64,000 nucleotides of DNA from a virus, in the IMG/VR virus record IMGVR_UViG_3300021091_004015, positions 1 to 64,000 of that record; one strand, given 5' to 3'. Every line of letters begins with the position of its first letter. Position 1 is the stretch's first letter. A model generated the notes under the pieces. That model was given only the letters and a program-made list of their open reading frames with translations. It was not told the DNA's origin and made no database searches. Shown one piece after another: positions 34,401-41,460 of this stretch. The translations under genes and the position numbers were made by a program.

Positions 34401-34739
34401 ATGAAAGACTACAATAAATTTATGAATGAACTTAATGTATATAAAGGTTATTCAGTTACAAGAATTAAATTTGCAATCTTTATACATAAGTTTTTTAGAA
34501 CATTCACCACTAAAGGATTTGAATTCATTGCTACTTTAACTTTAATGTTGGTTTTAGTTAGACTGATTATGGGTGAGTTAACTATTGGATATATAATGTC
34601 AACCGCAGTTGTACATTTTTTATATTGGATTTTGGTTTATCCGATACTATCGAAAGTTTTTGAAAATGATTTATACAAATTATTCTCACTTCGTATTAGA
34701 ATTCTTGAGGATATCTTGGAAACAAAAAAGAGGACCTAA
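34401..34739 (+). CDS. Membrane protein (112 aa)
   Basis: A basic N-terminal region precedes two long hydrophobic segments (FEFIATLTLMLVLVRLIM and STAVVHFLYWILVYPILSK) and a charged C-terminal helix. It ends in a strong terminator. Function unknown. Confidence 0.6.
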   Translation: MKDYNKFMNELNVYKGYSVTRIKFAIFIHKFFRTFTTKGFEFIATLTLMLVLVRLIMGELTIGYIMSTAVVHFLYWILVYPILSKVFENDLYKLFSLRIRILEDILETKKRT

Positions 34740-34752
34740 ATCCTCTTTTTTA
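34725..34752 (+). terminator. Rho-independent terminator
   Basis: AAAAGAGGA pairs with TCCTCTTTT around CCTAAA, with a T run. It overlaps the stop codon of the 34401 gene. Confidence 0.88.
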
Positions 34753-34771
34753 ATATTAATAGTTTTTATAA

Positions 34772-35455
34772 TTATCTACTACTTTTTTTACCTGCGTTCC
34801 AGTTGGCTACAACAAATATAATTGAGAATATTGAAATCATAAAAGTGAGAACCGATAAAGGACCTCCATAGTTACCAACGGCACCGTCAATTAAAAAGTG
34901 CATTCTAGTTAAAAATTCACTACTTGCCCAACCAGTATTATACCCCATTGCCCCAAAACCAATAATACTAGCCGCAACACCTGAAGGAATTCCGATAAGA
35001 CCCATAAATCTGGCTAACCATCTTTTACCTGTATCAGCCCAAAAACCTTCAGCCATTTCACCACTTGGTTCTTGGTTAGCCATTTGACCTAATTTTTCAG
35101 CCTCTCTGTCGGAGATTTCTTCTGTACCTAACTCGATAGTTGACGCAATTTTACCAAAATTAGAAACACCTGCTTTATCTTTTAAAATGTCTAAACCTTC
35201 TTGAGCTTCTTCATCATCAAACTCATCTCTAAGTTTTGAAGTTACTCTTGCCGCGATACTTTTAGCTTTATCAATTGCGGACATGATTTTTTCTTTGAAA
35301 CCAAACATTTCATTTAATTCTGATTCATTTAATCTACTATATTGTCTTCTTGAAGACCTATTACCATATCTCATTTGTTCTCTTTGATTTTCAGAAATAA
35401 CTCGTTTAACAATTCTCATTAAATCTGATTCTGTTAATCTTATAACTTTTTTCAT
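34772..35455 (-). CDS. Tagged membrane protein (227 aa)
   Basis: This is the clearest tag: KVIRLTESDLMRIVKRVISE, with a possible cleavage after ISE. Basic and acidic helices follow, then two hydrophobic segments (GVAASIIGFGAMGYNTG and SVLTFMISIFSIIFVV) at the C terminus. A class B element (35488-35494) lies upstream. It is probably carried in the head or tail tube as a membrane-active protein. Confidence 0.68.
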   Translation of the reverse strand: MKKVIRLTESDLMRIVKRVISENQREQMRYGNRSSRRQYSRLNESELNEMFGFKEKIMSAIDKAKSIAARVTSKLRDEFDDEEAQEGLDILKDKAGVSNFGKIASTIELGTEEISDREAEKLGQMANQEPSGEMAEGFWADTGKRWLARFMGLIGIPSGVAASIIGFGAMGYNTGWASSEFLTRMHFLIDGAVGNYGGPLSVLTFMISIFSIIFVVANWNAGKKSSR

Positions 35456-35496
35456 TACGTTTTTGATTTTTCTTTTTTTATTTTATTATAAATATT

Positions 35497-35859
35497 TTAA
35501 ATTTCGTAAAATATTTTATATTTACCCGATTTAGTCATTTTTTTGGTTATTTTACCTGTATAGTCAGTATCAGATGCTTTATCCATAATTCGTTGCCTAA
35601 TCACATCCCAATTGTTATAGTCAACAAATTCTTCAGGATTTTCTTCCATCTCATCTTCTATTTTTAATATATTATCGATAAAATATTCTCGTGGTGGAGT
35701 GTCTTTACCTGTGGTAATTTTTTTAATACCCCTACCAGCATCTCTAAGTTTGTCACCTAACCATCCTTCCTCTACTTCAGGTTCGGATTGAGATTCATTA
35801 ACAAGTTTACGGATTAACTCCGTTAACTCACTTTCAGTAAGTCTTACTTTCTTTTTCAT
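35497..35859 (-). CDS. Tagged virion protein (120 aa)
   Basis: The tag KVRLTESELTELIRKLVNE is nearly parallel to the neighbouring gene's. The rest is charged and soluble. I start at 35859 because the upstream in-frame ATG would read through the TATTTAT element (35866-35872). Confidence 0.65.
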   Translation of the reverse strand: MKKKVRLTESELTELIRKLVNESQSEPEVEEGWLGDKLRDAGRGIKKITTGKDTPPREYFIDNILKIEDEMEENPEEFVDYNNWDVIRQRIMDKASDTDYTGKITKKMTKSGKYKIFYEI

Positions 35860-35865
35860 ATATGT

Positions 35866-35872
35866 ATAAATA
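35866..35872 (-). promoter_or_regulatory. Class B element (minus strand)
   Basis: TATTTAT on the minus strand lies 6 bases before ATG 35859. It decides the start, since the longer frame overlaps the element. Confidence 0.55.
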
Positions 35873-35926
35873 TTCAAAAATTACATAATGGGTATTGTAA
35901 TAATAAAATATTTTTCATTGTTAATG

Positions 35927-35957
35927 TTGTGGGAATGGAAAAAAAGTTGTATCTTTG
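35927..35957 (+). promoter_or_regulatory. Class A promoter (TTG-N20-TATCTTTG)
   Basis: TTG at 35927-35929 and TATCTTTG at 35950-35957. The downstream start codon (35986) is 28 bases further, so this transcript has a leader. Confidence 0.7.
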
Positions 35958-35985
35958 TCAAACAAACAATTTAAAACTATACACC

Positions 35986-36432
35986 ATGACATCTACAATC
36001 ATCAACGTAACAACAGGAACAATGGCAGGAGACGTATTCTACGGAAACTTCAATACCGTTGTAAAAGGTAAAAAAATTTCTGTAATGGTTTCTAACCATT
36101 TGAAGGATTCCAATAAAGAATATGAGTTCCGTATTGCTGGTAAATGTAGAGCTGGTTTTATTAATATCCATGACACTAAAGGAACTGCGGAAGGTGTTAT
36201 CCGTGGATACAAAAAAAACACATTAGTTAACATCCAAGTGAAAAACGAATACGGGAATTGGGTGAACGTTTACACTCTCAAAGGTGGTAAATGGAACTCA
36301 ATCGACAAAGGGTTTTTGGATGTGTTGACTGTTGGAACTATGAGAGAATCTTTCCCTGACATGTGTGACATGGAACTTTGGGGTAGAATGGGAGCAAAAA
36401 CTTGGGCGGACAAGGCGTTTGCACAAAATTAA
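35986..36432 (+). CDS. Hypothetical protein (148 aa)
   Basis: I place the start at MTSTIINVTTGTMAGDVFYG; longer frames overlap the promoter. A beta-rich domain (RIAGKCRAGFINIHDTKG) ends in WGRMGAKTWADKAF. It has a strong class A promoter and therefore is probably expressed early. No family recognised. Confidence 0.65.
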   Translation: MTSTIINVTTGTMAGDVFYGNFNTVVKGKKISVMVSNHLKDSNKEYEFRIAGKCRAGFINIHDTKGTAEGVIRGYKKNTLVNIQVKNEYGNWVNVYTLKGGKWNSIDKGFLDVLTVGTMRESFPDMCDMELWGRMGAKTWADKAFAQN

Positions 36433-36442
36433 AAATATAGGT

Positions 36443-36532
36443 TGATTGGGGAAGGGTGATGCTAATGACACGAGAGTGTATATCGGTCAGTATCATCGGA
36501 GTTGGAAGATATACACCAAAGTAATGCCAATC
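36443..36532 (+). ncRNA. Structured RNA candidate upstream of the tRNA cluster
   Basis: GATTGG (36444-36449) can pair with CCAATC (36527-36532) to close the element. Inside it, ACAC-GAGA-GTGT forms a GNRA hairpin and GTGTATATC (36476-36484) pairs with GATATACAC (36508-36516). The loop carries TCGGAGTTGGAAG, which recurs as TCGGAGCTGGAAG at 36924-36936. No ORF explains it. Confidence 0.35.
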
Positions 36533-36572
36533 GTAAAATCAGATGTCCACTCAACCATCTTCTGATTTCCTA

Positions 36573-36656
36573 ACTTGGGAGTGTTGAGCAACGGTTGCTT
36601 AGCTGACTGTAAATCAGTGGTCTACGACATTGGGGGTTCGAATCCCGCCCCGAGTA
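36573..36656 (+). tRNA. tRNA-Tyr (anticodon GTA)
   Basis: Acceptor ACTTGGG/CCCGAGT. Anticodon loop CTGTAAA sits in the stem GCTGA/TCAGT. A long variable arm (class II) and T loop TTCGAAT are present. The T stem has one G-G mismatch. CCA is not encoded. Confidence 0.9.
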
Positions 36657-36696
36657 CTATCAATCGTAAATCCAAGTAACCCCTTGGTAGATGTAT

Positions 36697-36769
36697 TGGT
36701 ACGTAGCTCAATGGTGAGAGCACGACGCTTATATCGTCACGGTTATGGGTTCGAATCCCATCGTACCAA
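36697..36769 (+). tRNA. tRNA-Ile (anticodon TAT)
   Basis: Acceptor TGGTACG/CGTACCA, D stem GCTC/GAGC, anticodon loop CTTATAT, T arm ATGGG-TTCGAAT-CCCAT. It reads AUA, rare in many hosts but common in AT-rich phage genes. The outermost anticodon-stem pair is C-A. Confidence 0.9.
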
Positions 36770-36777
36770 CAATATTT

Positions 36778-36860
36778 GCCCGAGTGGAGGAATTGGTAGT
36801 CTCACTTGTCTTAGGAACAAGTGCTCTCAGAGCGTGTGGGTTAGAATCCCACCTTGGGTA
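36778..36860 (+). tRNA. tRNA-Leu (anticodon TAG)
   Basis: Acceptor GCCCGAG/CTTGGGT, anticodon stem CTTGT/ACAAG with loop CTTAGGA, long variable arm, T arm GTGGG-TTAGAAT-CCCAC. The T loop has A in place of the usual C after TT. Confidence 0.9.
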
Positions 36861-36875
36861 CAATAAACACATAAA

Positions 36876-36949
36876 CTTTGGTTCCCATACAGCGGTGAGG
36901 TGGGCTAAGTTATATACAATTTCTCGGAGCTGGAAGTAGAAAGCCAAAG
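36876..36949 (+). ncRNA. tRNA-sized structured RNA candidate
   Basis: CTTTGGT (36876-36882) pairs with GCCAAAG (36943-36949), like an acceptor stem. Inside, CCCAT/GTGGG and TTTCT/AGAAA can form arms. The second arm's loop holds the TCGGAGCTGGAAG motif shared with 36496-36508. No anticodon arm or T loop is recognisable, so it is not a normal tRNA. Confidence 0.35.
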
Positions 36950-36968
36950 AGTGTGTTTAAAATAATAT

Positions 36969-37043
36969 GGTGTCGGTAGCTCAGTAGGTAGAGCAGAGGT
37001 TTGAAACACCTTGTGCCGAGCGGTTCGATTCCCTCCCACACCA
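36969..37043 (+). tRNA. tRNA-Phe (anticodon GAA)
   Basis: Acceptor GGTGTCG/CCACACC (one C-C mismatch). The anticodon stem GAGGT/ACCTT encloses TTGAAAC. The T loop is TTCGATT. The T stem reads GAGCGG opposite CCCTC, which pairs well only if one C is bulged. Confidence 0.85.
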
Positions 37044-37049
37044 CAAAAC

Positions 37050-37122
37050 GCCTTCGTAACTCAATAGGTAGAGTACTTGATTTGTAATCAAGATGTTGCA
37101 GGTTCGATTCCTGTCAGTGGCT
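37050..37122 (+). tRNA. tRNA-Thr (anticodon TGT)
   Basis: D stem ACTC/GAGT, anticodon stem CTTGA/TCAAG with loop TTTGTAA, T arm GCAGG-TTCGATT-CCTGT. The acceptor GCCTTCG against CAGTGGC has two mismatches and one wobble, so its folding may need editing or be poor. Confidence 0.82.
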
Positions 37123-37145
37123 CCAACAAACCAATATGTTTGATT

Positions 37146-37172
37146 CCCCATCTTTATAGGTGGGGTTTTTTA
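37146..37172 (+). terminator. Terminator of the tRNA cluster
   Basis: CCCCA pairs with TGGGG across 10 bases, followed by a T run. Confidence 0.8.
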
Positions 37173-37207
37173 TTTGAATAAATTTTATTATATTTGTATT
37201 TGAAATT

Positions 37208-37516
37208 ATGAAATCAATAAATCAAATATTCAGAGGTAACGAACATCTAATGGATTTGGGTCCTGTTGAAGAGTTAATTGAATACGCTCAAGAGCTTGAG
37301 GATAAAGTTGTTGAAAATACTCAGGTAATTGACCAAACTGTAATATTAAAACAGTTAATTTCCGAAATTAAACAGAGTTGTTCATCTATGATGGAAGAAG
37401 ATGAAAAACATAAAAGATGGCCGAATGATTTCGAAGAAATGGATTTTAAAGATGCAATTAAAAATTTAAAAAATTATATTACCAAATATTGTTTTGATAA
37501 TAAAATTAGACTATAA
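37208..37516 (+). CDS. Hypothetical protein (102 aa)
   Basis: A helical, charged protein. A TATATTTG box (37189-37196) lies 11 bases upstream, so the leader is very short. It overlaps the upstream in-frame extension of the next gene but not that gene's chosen start. Function unknown. Confidence 0.6.
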   Translation: MKSINQIFRGNEHLMDLGPVEELIEYAQELEDKVVENTQVIDQTVILKQLISEIKQSCSSMMEEDEKHKRWPNDFEEMDFKDAIKNLKNYITKYCFDNKIRL

Positions 37517-37523
37517 TCAGAAT

Positions 37524-37937
37524 ATGAAAAAGAAAAGAATATACTTGGATGACGTAAGAACACCCGTAGACAAAGAAAATTGGGTTGTTGTCCGCTCATA
37601 TGATGAGTTTGTTCAGAAAATAAATTCAATCGGATTAGAAAACATTGAACTAATTTCCTTGGACCATGATTTAGGGGACAGTGCTATGAATGAATGGTTG
37701 TACGGAGTAACTAAAAATTACACAATTAATTATGACAACATTACTGAAAAGACAGGGATGGATTGTACTAAATGGTTGGTTAATCAATGGATGGACGGTA
37801 AACCATTAGTTGATGTTGTTGTTCATTCGGCAAATGCTATCGGTAGTGCGAATATGATGGGTTATATAAATAACTACCGTCATCTTAATCGTTTACCACA
37901 AAATTGTGTTAGAGTGCAAATTGAGCACACGGTTTAA
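37524..37937 (+). CDS. Receiver-like cREC domain protein (cyclic-phosphate processing type)
   Basis: The preferred start is MKKKRIYLDDVRTPVDKENW at 37524. The protein shows IYLDDVRTP, VVVRSYDEF, ISLDHDLG and the late VVVHSANAIGSANMMGYI, as in stand-alone cREC domains. That family has been proposed to process cyclic phosphates at RNA ends. It lies between the tRNA cluster and the RNA ligases, supporting an RNA-repair role. The assignment is by motif memory only. Confidence 0.65.
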   Translation: MKKKRIYLDDVRTPVDKENWVVVRSYDEFVQKINSIGLENIELISLDHDLGDSAMNEWLYGVTKNYTINYDNITEKTGMDCTKWLVNQWMDGKPLVDVVVHSANAIGSANMMGYINNYRHLNRLPQNCVRVQIEHTV

Positions 37938-37947
37938 AAAAAAATTG

Positions 37948-37955
37948 TATATTTG
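37948..37955 (+). promoter_or_regulatory. Class A -7 box TATATTTG, leaderless start
   Basis: The box ends 4 bases before ATG 37960. Confidence 0.55.
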
Positions 37956-37959
37956 TGGT

Positions 37960-38454
37960 ATGAATATTTTCTTTTTGGATTTTGATGTTAAAAAGTGTGC
38001 GGAGTATCATTGTGACAAACATGTTGTCAAGATGATATTGGAAACCGCACAACTTTTATGTTCGGCTCATCATGTTACAGGTGGGACTGCACCATATAAG
38101 TTATCACATAAAAACCACCCATGCTCAATATGGGTGAGGTCGTCATTATCCAACTACCTTTATTTATGTGAATTAGGTTTGGCTTTAGGTGAAGAATATA
38201 CATACCGTTATGGTAAAAAACATAAATCAATTGAGGTGATTGAATGGTGTTTACAGAACAGACCGAATATTCACGATATTGATTTTACATCCCCACCATT
38301 AGCAATGGGTGATGAATTTAAACTTGGTAATGACGTTATTGGGTCATACCGAAATTATTACAAAGGTGCCAAGTCAGAAATTGTTTCTTGGAAAAATAGA
38401 GAGGTCCCTGATTGGTTTTTACAAAAAAAAGAGTTAGATTTGCGATATGATTAA
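37960..38454 (+). CDS. Conserved phage protein with CDKHVVKM motif (164 aa)
   Basis: MNIFFLDFDVKKCAEYHCDK leads into HVVKMILETAQLLCSAHH. Later blocks are GEEYTYRYGKKHKS and SYRNYYKGAKSEI, ending WFLQKKEL. I recall this pattern from many phage genomes. It has been loosely compared with pyrimidine-dimer glycosylases, but the evidence is thin. Its leaderless class A promoter suggests early expression. It overlaps the next gene by 8 bases. Confidence 0.65.
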   Translation: MNIFFLDFDVKKCAEYHCDKHVVKMILETAQLLCSAHHVTGGTAPYKLSHKNHPCSIWVRSSLSNYLYLCELGLALGEEYTYRYGKKHKSIEVIEWCLQNRPNIHDIDFTSPPLAMGDEFKLGNDVIGSYRNYYKGAKSEIVSWKNREVPDWFLQKKELDLRYD

Positions 38455-39121
38455 AATACCTTCAAATAATAAAGGACGTTTTCCTGACGTGTGGATTTTT
38501 TCGGACCCACACTACAACCACAAAAATATTTGTCGTGGTGTAACTAATTGGAGGACTCAAAATGGGGGAATTCCTATTGAACAAACAAGAGATTTTCTTG
38601 ATTTGGATAAAATGAACGCAACTATCGTTAATAACATTAACGAGGTTGTAATGCAAGATGATATATTGATTTGTCTTGGTGATTGGTCTTTTGGTGGATT
38701 TGAATCTATTAAAGAATTTTGGGACCGAATTGTTTGTAAAAACATTCACCTTGTTCTTGGTAACCATGACCATCACATTGAAAAAAACCGTGAAGGAATT
38801 CAAGGACTGTTCAAATCAGTAGAACATTATAATACTCTTGTGGTTGGGGGGTATACTTTCCGTTTAATGCACTACCCAATCAGTTCTTGGGATGGTCTTA
38901 ACAAAGGAATAATGCACCTACACGGTCACTGTCACCTACCTACAAATAAAAGATTTGGGGTTGGTCAACGTATGGACGTGGGAATGGATGGTCACCCTGA
39001 TTTCCGACCATATCACGTAATTCGTGAGTGTGTTCCACTTCTAAAAAGTAGACCTGTTAAATCAGAAATACGAGAAGACCACCATGTGGATGAGATTGTA
39101 AATATAGATGCAGGTCAATGA
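38447..39121 (+). CDS. Calcineurin-like metallophosphoesterase (224 aa)
   Basis: IFSDPHYNHKNI, CLGDWSFGG, LGNHDHH, MHYPISSW and HLHGHCHLP give the full set of metal-binding motifs. DVGMDGHPDFRP near the end is typical of phage versions. It is coupled with both neighbours (overlap upstream, ATGA downstream). Possible substrates are RNA 2',3'-cyclic or terminal phosphates; this is context-based inference. Confidence 0.85.
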   Translation: MIKIPSNNKGRFPDVWIFSDPHYNHKNICRGVTNWRTQNGGIPIEQTRDFLDLDKMNATIVNNINEVVMQDDILICLGDWSFGGFESIKEFWDRIVCKNIHLVLGNHDHHIEKNREGIQGLFKSVEHYNTLVVGGYTFRLMHYPISSWDGLNKGIMHLHGHCHLPTNKRFGVGQRMDVGMDGHPDFRPYHVIRECVPLLKSRPVKSEIREDHHVDEIVNIDAGQ

Positions 39122-39321
39122 AAAAGAAGTTTAAGACTATAACAATTAATATTGAGTTGTCTAGCACTGATAATTTAGAAGAAATAACTTCTAAAATGAT
39201 ACAAAATTTATCAGATTGTGCGGTGAAAACTGTAAAATCAGAAAAAAAATGGTTTAGTAAAAAAGAACCAATAAAAATTAATTCAATCAGTGTTAGACAG
39301 TTCCCTTTAAATATTAATTAG
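39118..39321 (+). CDS. Hypothetical protein (67 aa)
   Basis: A small beta-alpha protein coupled by ATGA to the phosphoesterase. Its 3' end overlaps the convergent tagged gene by 8 bases. No family recognised. Confidence 0.55.
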   Translation: MKKKFKTITINIELSSTDNLEEITSKMIQNLSDCAVKTVKSEKKWFSKKEPIKINSISVRQFPLNIN

Positions 39322-39913
39322 TTTTTGGTGGTAAAGGAGGGTCAAGTAAAAATTTCTCATTTAACCAATTCCTAAGTTCATTCTCAACAAAGTAATCAGG
39401 AACTACCTCATCATCAGGTGTTTGACTTGCAATTTCTGATATGTATTTAGCAAATTTAACTTTGTATTTTTCATTCATTAGAGTCATTAATCCATCAGAA
39501 ATAAAAAATATTTTAGATAGAGGGTCCTCAACACCAAGTTCTCCTTCAACAACATCGAAAGATTTCATTATTGCTTTACCCCACCAAGTCTTGTAGGTTT
39601 CGGTATCCTCTAATGCAGGTCTAATTATTTTGTTAATTGCTCTTGTTATAGAAGCCGCGGCTCCTACAAGTAACAATTGTGGAATGAACCAAGGTAATAA
39701 TCTTAAAGTTGCTTTATAACCACCTTCACCTAGATGAGTGAAAATTCGTTTTCTTGTTGCCGAATCAACAATAGCTTTTAATTGACCAAAAGTTATTCTA
39801 CCTTGAGCTTTACAAAATTTTTCAGAATCACATATGTTCTTAATTGCTTCACCTGAAGGATTTATATCCTCAAACAAAGTAATAAATTGAGATTCTGTAA
39901 TTAAAACTTTCAT
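39314..39913 (-). CDS. Tagged membrane-interacting virion protein (199 aa)
   Basis: The tag KVLITESQFITLFED starts the protein. A Cys-containing segment (NICDSEKFCKAQGRITFG), a hydrophobic stretch (LLPWFIPQLLLVGAAASI) and a C-terminal block (DDEVVPDYFVENELRNWLNE) follow. A class B element is at 39918-39924 on the same strand. It is probably packaged; function unknown. Confidence 0.65.
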   Translation of the reverse strand: MKVLITESQFITLFEDINPSGEAIKNICDSEKFCKAQGRITFGQLKAIVDSATRKRIFTHLGEGGYKATLRLLPWFIPQLLLVGAAASITRAINKIIRPALEDTETYKTWWGKAIMKSFDVVEGELGVEDPLSKIFFISDGLMTLMNEKYKVKFAKYISEIASQTPDDEVVPDYFVENELRNWLNEKFLLDPPLPPKTN

Positions 39914-39925
39914 GACAATAAATAT

Positions 39926-39956
39926 TTGTCAAAATCATTTTAATTTAGTACTTTTG
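39926..39956 (+). promoter_or_regulatory. Class A promoter (TTG-N20-TACTTTTG)
   Basis: TTG at 39926-39928 and TACTTTTG at 39949-39956; the start at 39963 is 6 bases on. It heads the 40-43 kb early-type operon. Confidence 0.6.
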
Positions 39957-39962
39957 TACTGT

Positions 39963-40145
39963 ATGAAAAAACCTTGTAAAGAATGTCCCCATCTTATTCG
40001 TAATCGTCATAATGATATGATTGTGGAGTTCGGAAAAAGAACTGGAAAAAAACACAACTGTCATATGACGGAAGGAAAAAAAGATTTGTGGAATGTAACG
40101 GATAAAAAACATGAATGTTATGGAAGTAGAAATGACAACAGATAA
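39963..40145 (+). CDS. Cys/His-rich small protein (60 aa)
   Basis: It begins KKPCKECPHLIRNRHND and has later HNCH and HECYG groups, suggesting one zinc site. I choose ATG 39963, after the class A box, over the longer frame. Similar short CxxCP proteins occur in other phages; function unknown. Confidence 0.6.
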   Translation: MKKPCKECPHLIRNRHNDMIVEFGKRTGKKHNCHMTEGKKDLWNVTDKKHECYGSRNDNR

Positions 40146-40329
40146 AAACGGAAGAGACATCAAAGTAGGTGACTATGTTAAGGTGGTTAATAGAATTACT
40201 GGCTCTGTAGAAGATTCTGGTGTGATTACCAAAATTGAAGGTAATTATCTTCATCTTGGTAATGGTAAGAATATTGACGGAATGGTAATTAGTGATGTTT
40301 ATTTTAGAGACGAAGTAATTAAATGGTGA
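40111..40329 (+). CDS. Hypothetical SH3-like small protein (72 aa)
   Basis: GRDIKVGDYVKVVNRI, GVITKIEGNYLHLGNG and YFRDEVIKW suggest a small beta barrel. The start could also be 40120 or 40132. It overlaps both neighbours in a compact operon. Confidence 0.55.
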   Translation: MNVMEVEMTTDKNGRDIKVGDYVKVVNRITGSVEDSGVITKIEGNYLHLGNGKNIDGMVISDVYFRDEVIKW

Positions 40330-40634
40330 TGGGAGAAGTAAAAACTAAATTTGGAATATATACAATGGAAACAAAAAGTAACACACAAATAAGTACAGAT
40401 AAACTCGGAGTGTTTATTGAACGACTTAAAAAAATAGGAATAGATGTAAAACTATCAGGAAACTTTCCTTGGGTTTATCTTGATGAAATCTGTGGTATAA
40501 GAGTTAAAGAAAATTTTCAAGCAAACCACGGATTTACTGTGATGTTTCTTCCAGGAAGAAATGACTCACCACCATCCGACTTTACAGACATTAAGGAAAT
40601 TTTTAATTTAATAAAAAAATATACAAAAAAATAA
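40323..40634 (+). CDS. Hypothetical protein (103 aa)
   Basis: It contains KLSGNFPWVYLDEICGIRVK followed by NHGFTVMF, a pattern I recall in uncharacterised phage proteins. It is cotranscribed with its neighbours. Function unknown. Confidence 0.6.
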   Translation: MVMGEVKTKFGIYTMETKSNTQISTDKLGVFIERLKKIGIDVKLSGNFPWVYLDEICGIRVKENFQANHGFTVMFLPGRNDSPPSDFTDIKEIFNLIKKYTKK

Positions 40635-40637
40635 ATT

Positions 40638-40895
40638 ATGAAAACATATCGTCAAAATCTCAATATATGGTTAGAACAAAAAAAGAATAATACATCAAAT
40701 GATGAAATCAAAGATGTATTATCTGAAATCCAAAAACATATTAAAAATATGGAAAAAGATGAAGAAGATATGGTAAACTTAGCATATGATTCTGGATACC
40801 ACGATAAAGAACTCAAAAGAACCAAAAAGGGTAACTACTACCAAAATTATTATAAATTACACGATAAACTCAAACAATTTGTAAAATTTAATTGA
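40638..40895 (+). CDS. Hypothetical protein (85 aa)
   Basis: A highly charged, helical, probably coiled-coil protein (DEIKDVLSEIQKHIKNMEKD). It lies 3 bases after the previous stop. No family recognised. Confidence 0.6.
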   Translation: MKTYRQNLNIWLEQKKNNTSNDEIKDVLSEIQKHIKNMEKDEEDMVNLAYDSGYHDKELKRTKKGNYYQNYYKLHDKLKQFVKFN

Positions 40896-40931
40896 AATAA
40901 AAATTAAAACAAATCAATAATTAAATATAAT

Positions 40932-41459
40932 ATGGACTTATCAAAACTAACAATGAAGGAACTTATTTCTTTAAGAAATAAAATTGAAGGACTTATTCAT
41001 TCATATGAAGATGGGTATATCTACATTTGCTCTGTTCGTCAGTTTGGTAGTGTTTGGGAAGAAAGACCTAAAAGTTTACATTCATTAAGGGAGCTTTGTA
41101 GCGAATATAATGGAGATAATGGTATTGTTGATGTATATACTAACAACCCAAATTTGAGGTTTCCTGAAATGGAATTTTATAACTATGGGGATGTTATGTA
41201 TATTCGTTCAGAAGGTGATTACAGACAATGGATTGAGTATACTAAAAGAAAAAACCTAATTGAGGATGTAACGAAACGACTTGATGAATGGGATGAGAGT
41301 AAAAATTTACCATTTAAATACCGTCCATCTTTTGCCCCAATATGGACAAGAGAAGATGTTAGTGAATGGGTTACAGAATTTGAGAATGCAAATTGGGATT
41401 TTACCCCACCAAACTCAATGAAGTCGGATGATTTTAATGAAGATAATATAGAATCATAA
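40932..41459 (+). CDS. Hypothetical protein (175 aa)
   Basis: A soluble protein with an N-terminal helix (LTMKELISLRNKIEGLIHS) and a mixed body (SVRQFGSVWEERPKSLHSL). It ends 1 base before the RNA ligase start, so the two are probably cotranslated. Function unknown. Confidence 0.6.
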   Translation: MDLSKLTMKELISLRNKIEGLIHSYEDGYIYICSVRQFGSVWEERPKSLHSLRELCSEYNGDNGIVDVYTNNPNLRFPEMEFYNYGDVMYIRSEGDYRQWIEYTKRKNLIEDVTKRLDEWDESKNLPFKYRPSFAPIWTREDVSEWVTEFENANWDFTPPNSMKSDDFNEDNIES

Positions 41460-41460
41460 T

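Noticed and set aside
36630-36947. ORFs of 60-80 codons across the tRNA cluster.
   Set aside because: They are read straight through tRNA genes and have no promoter or coherent composition.
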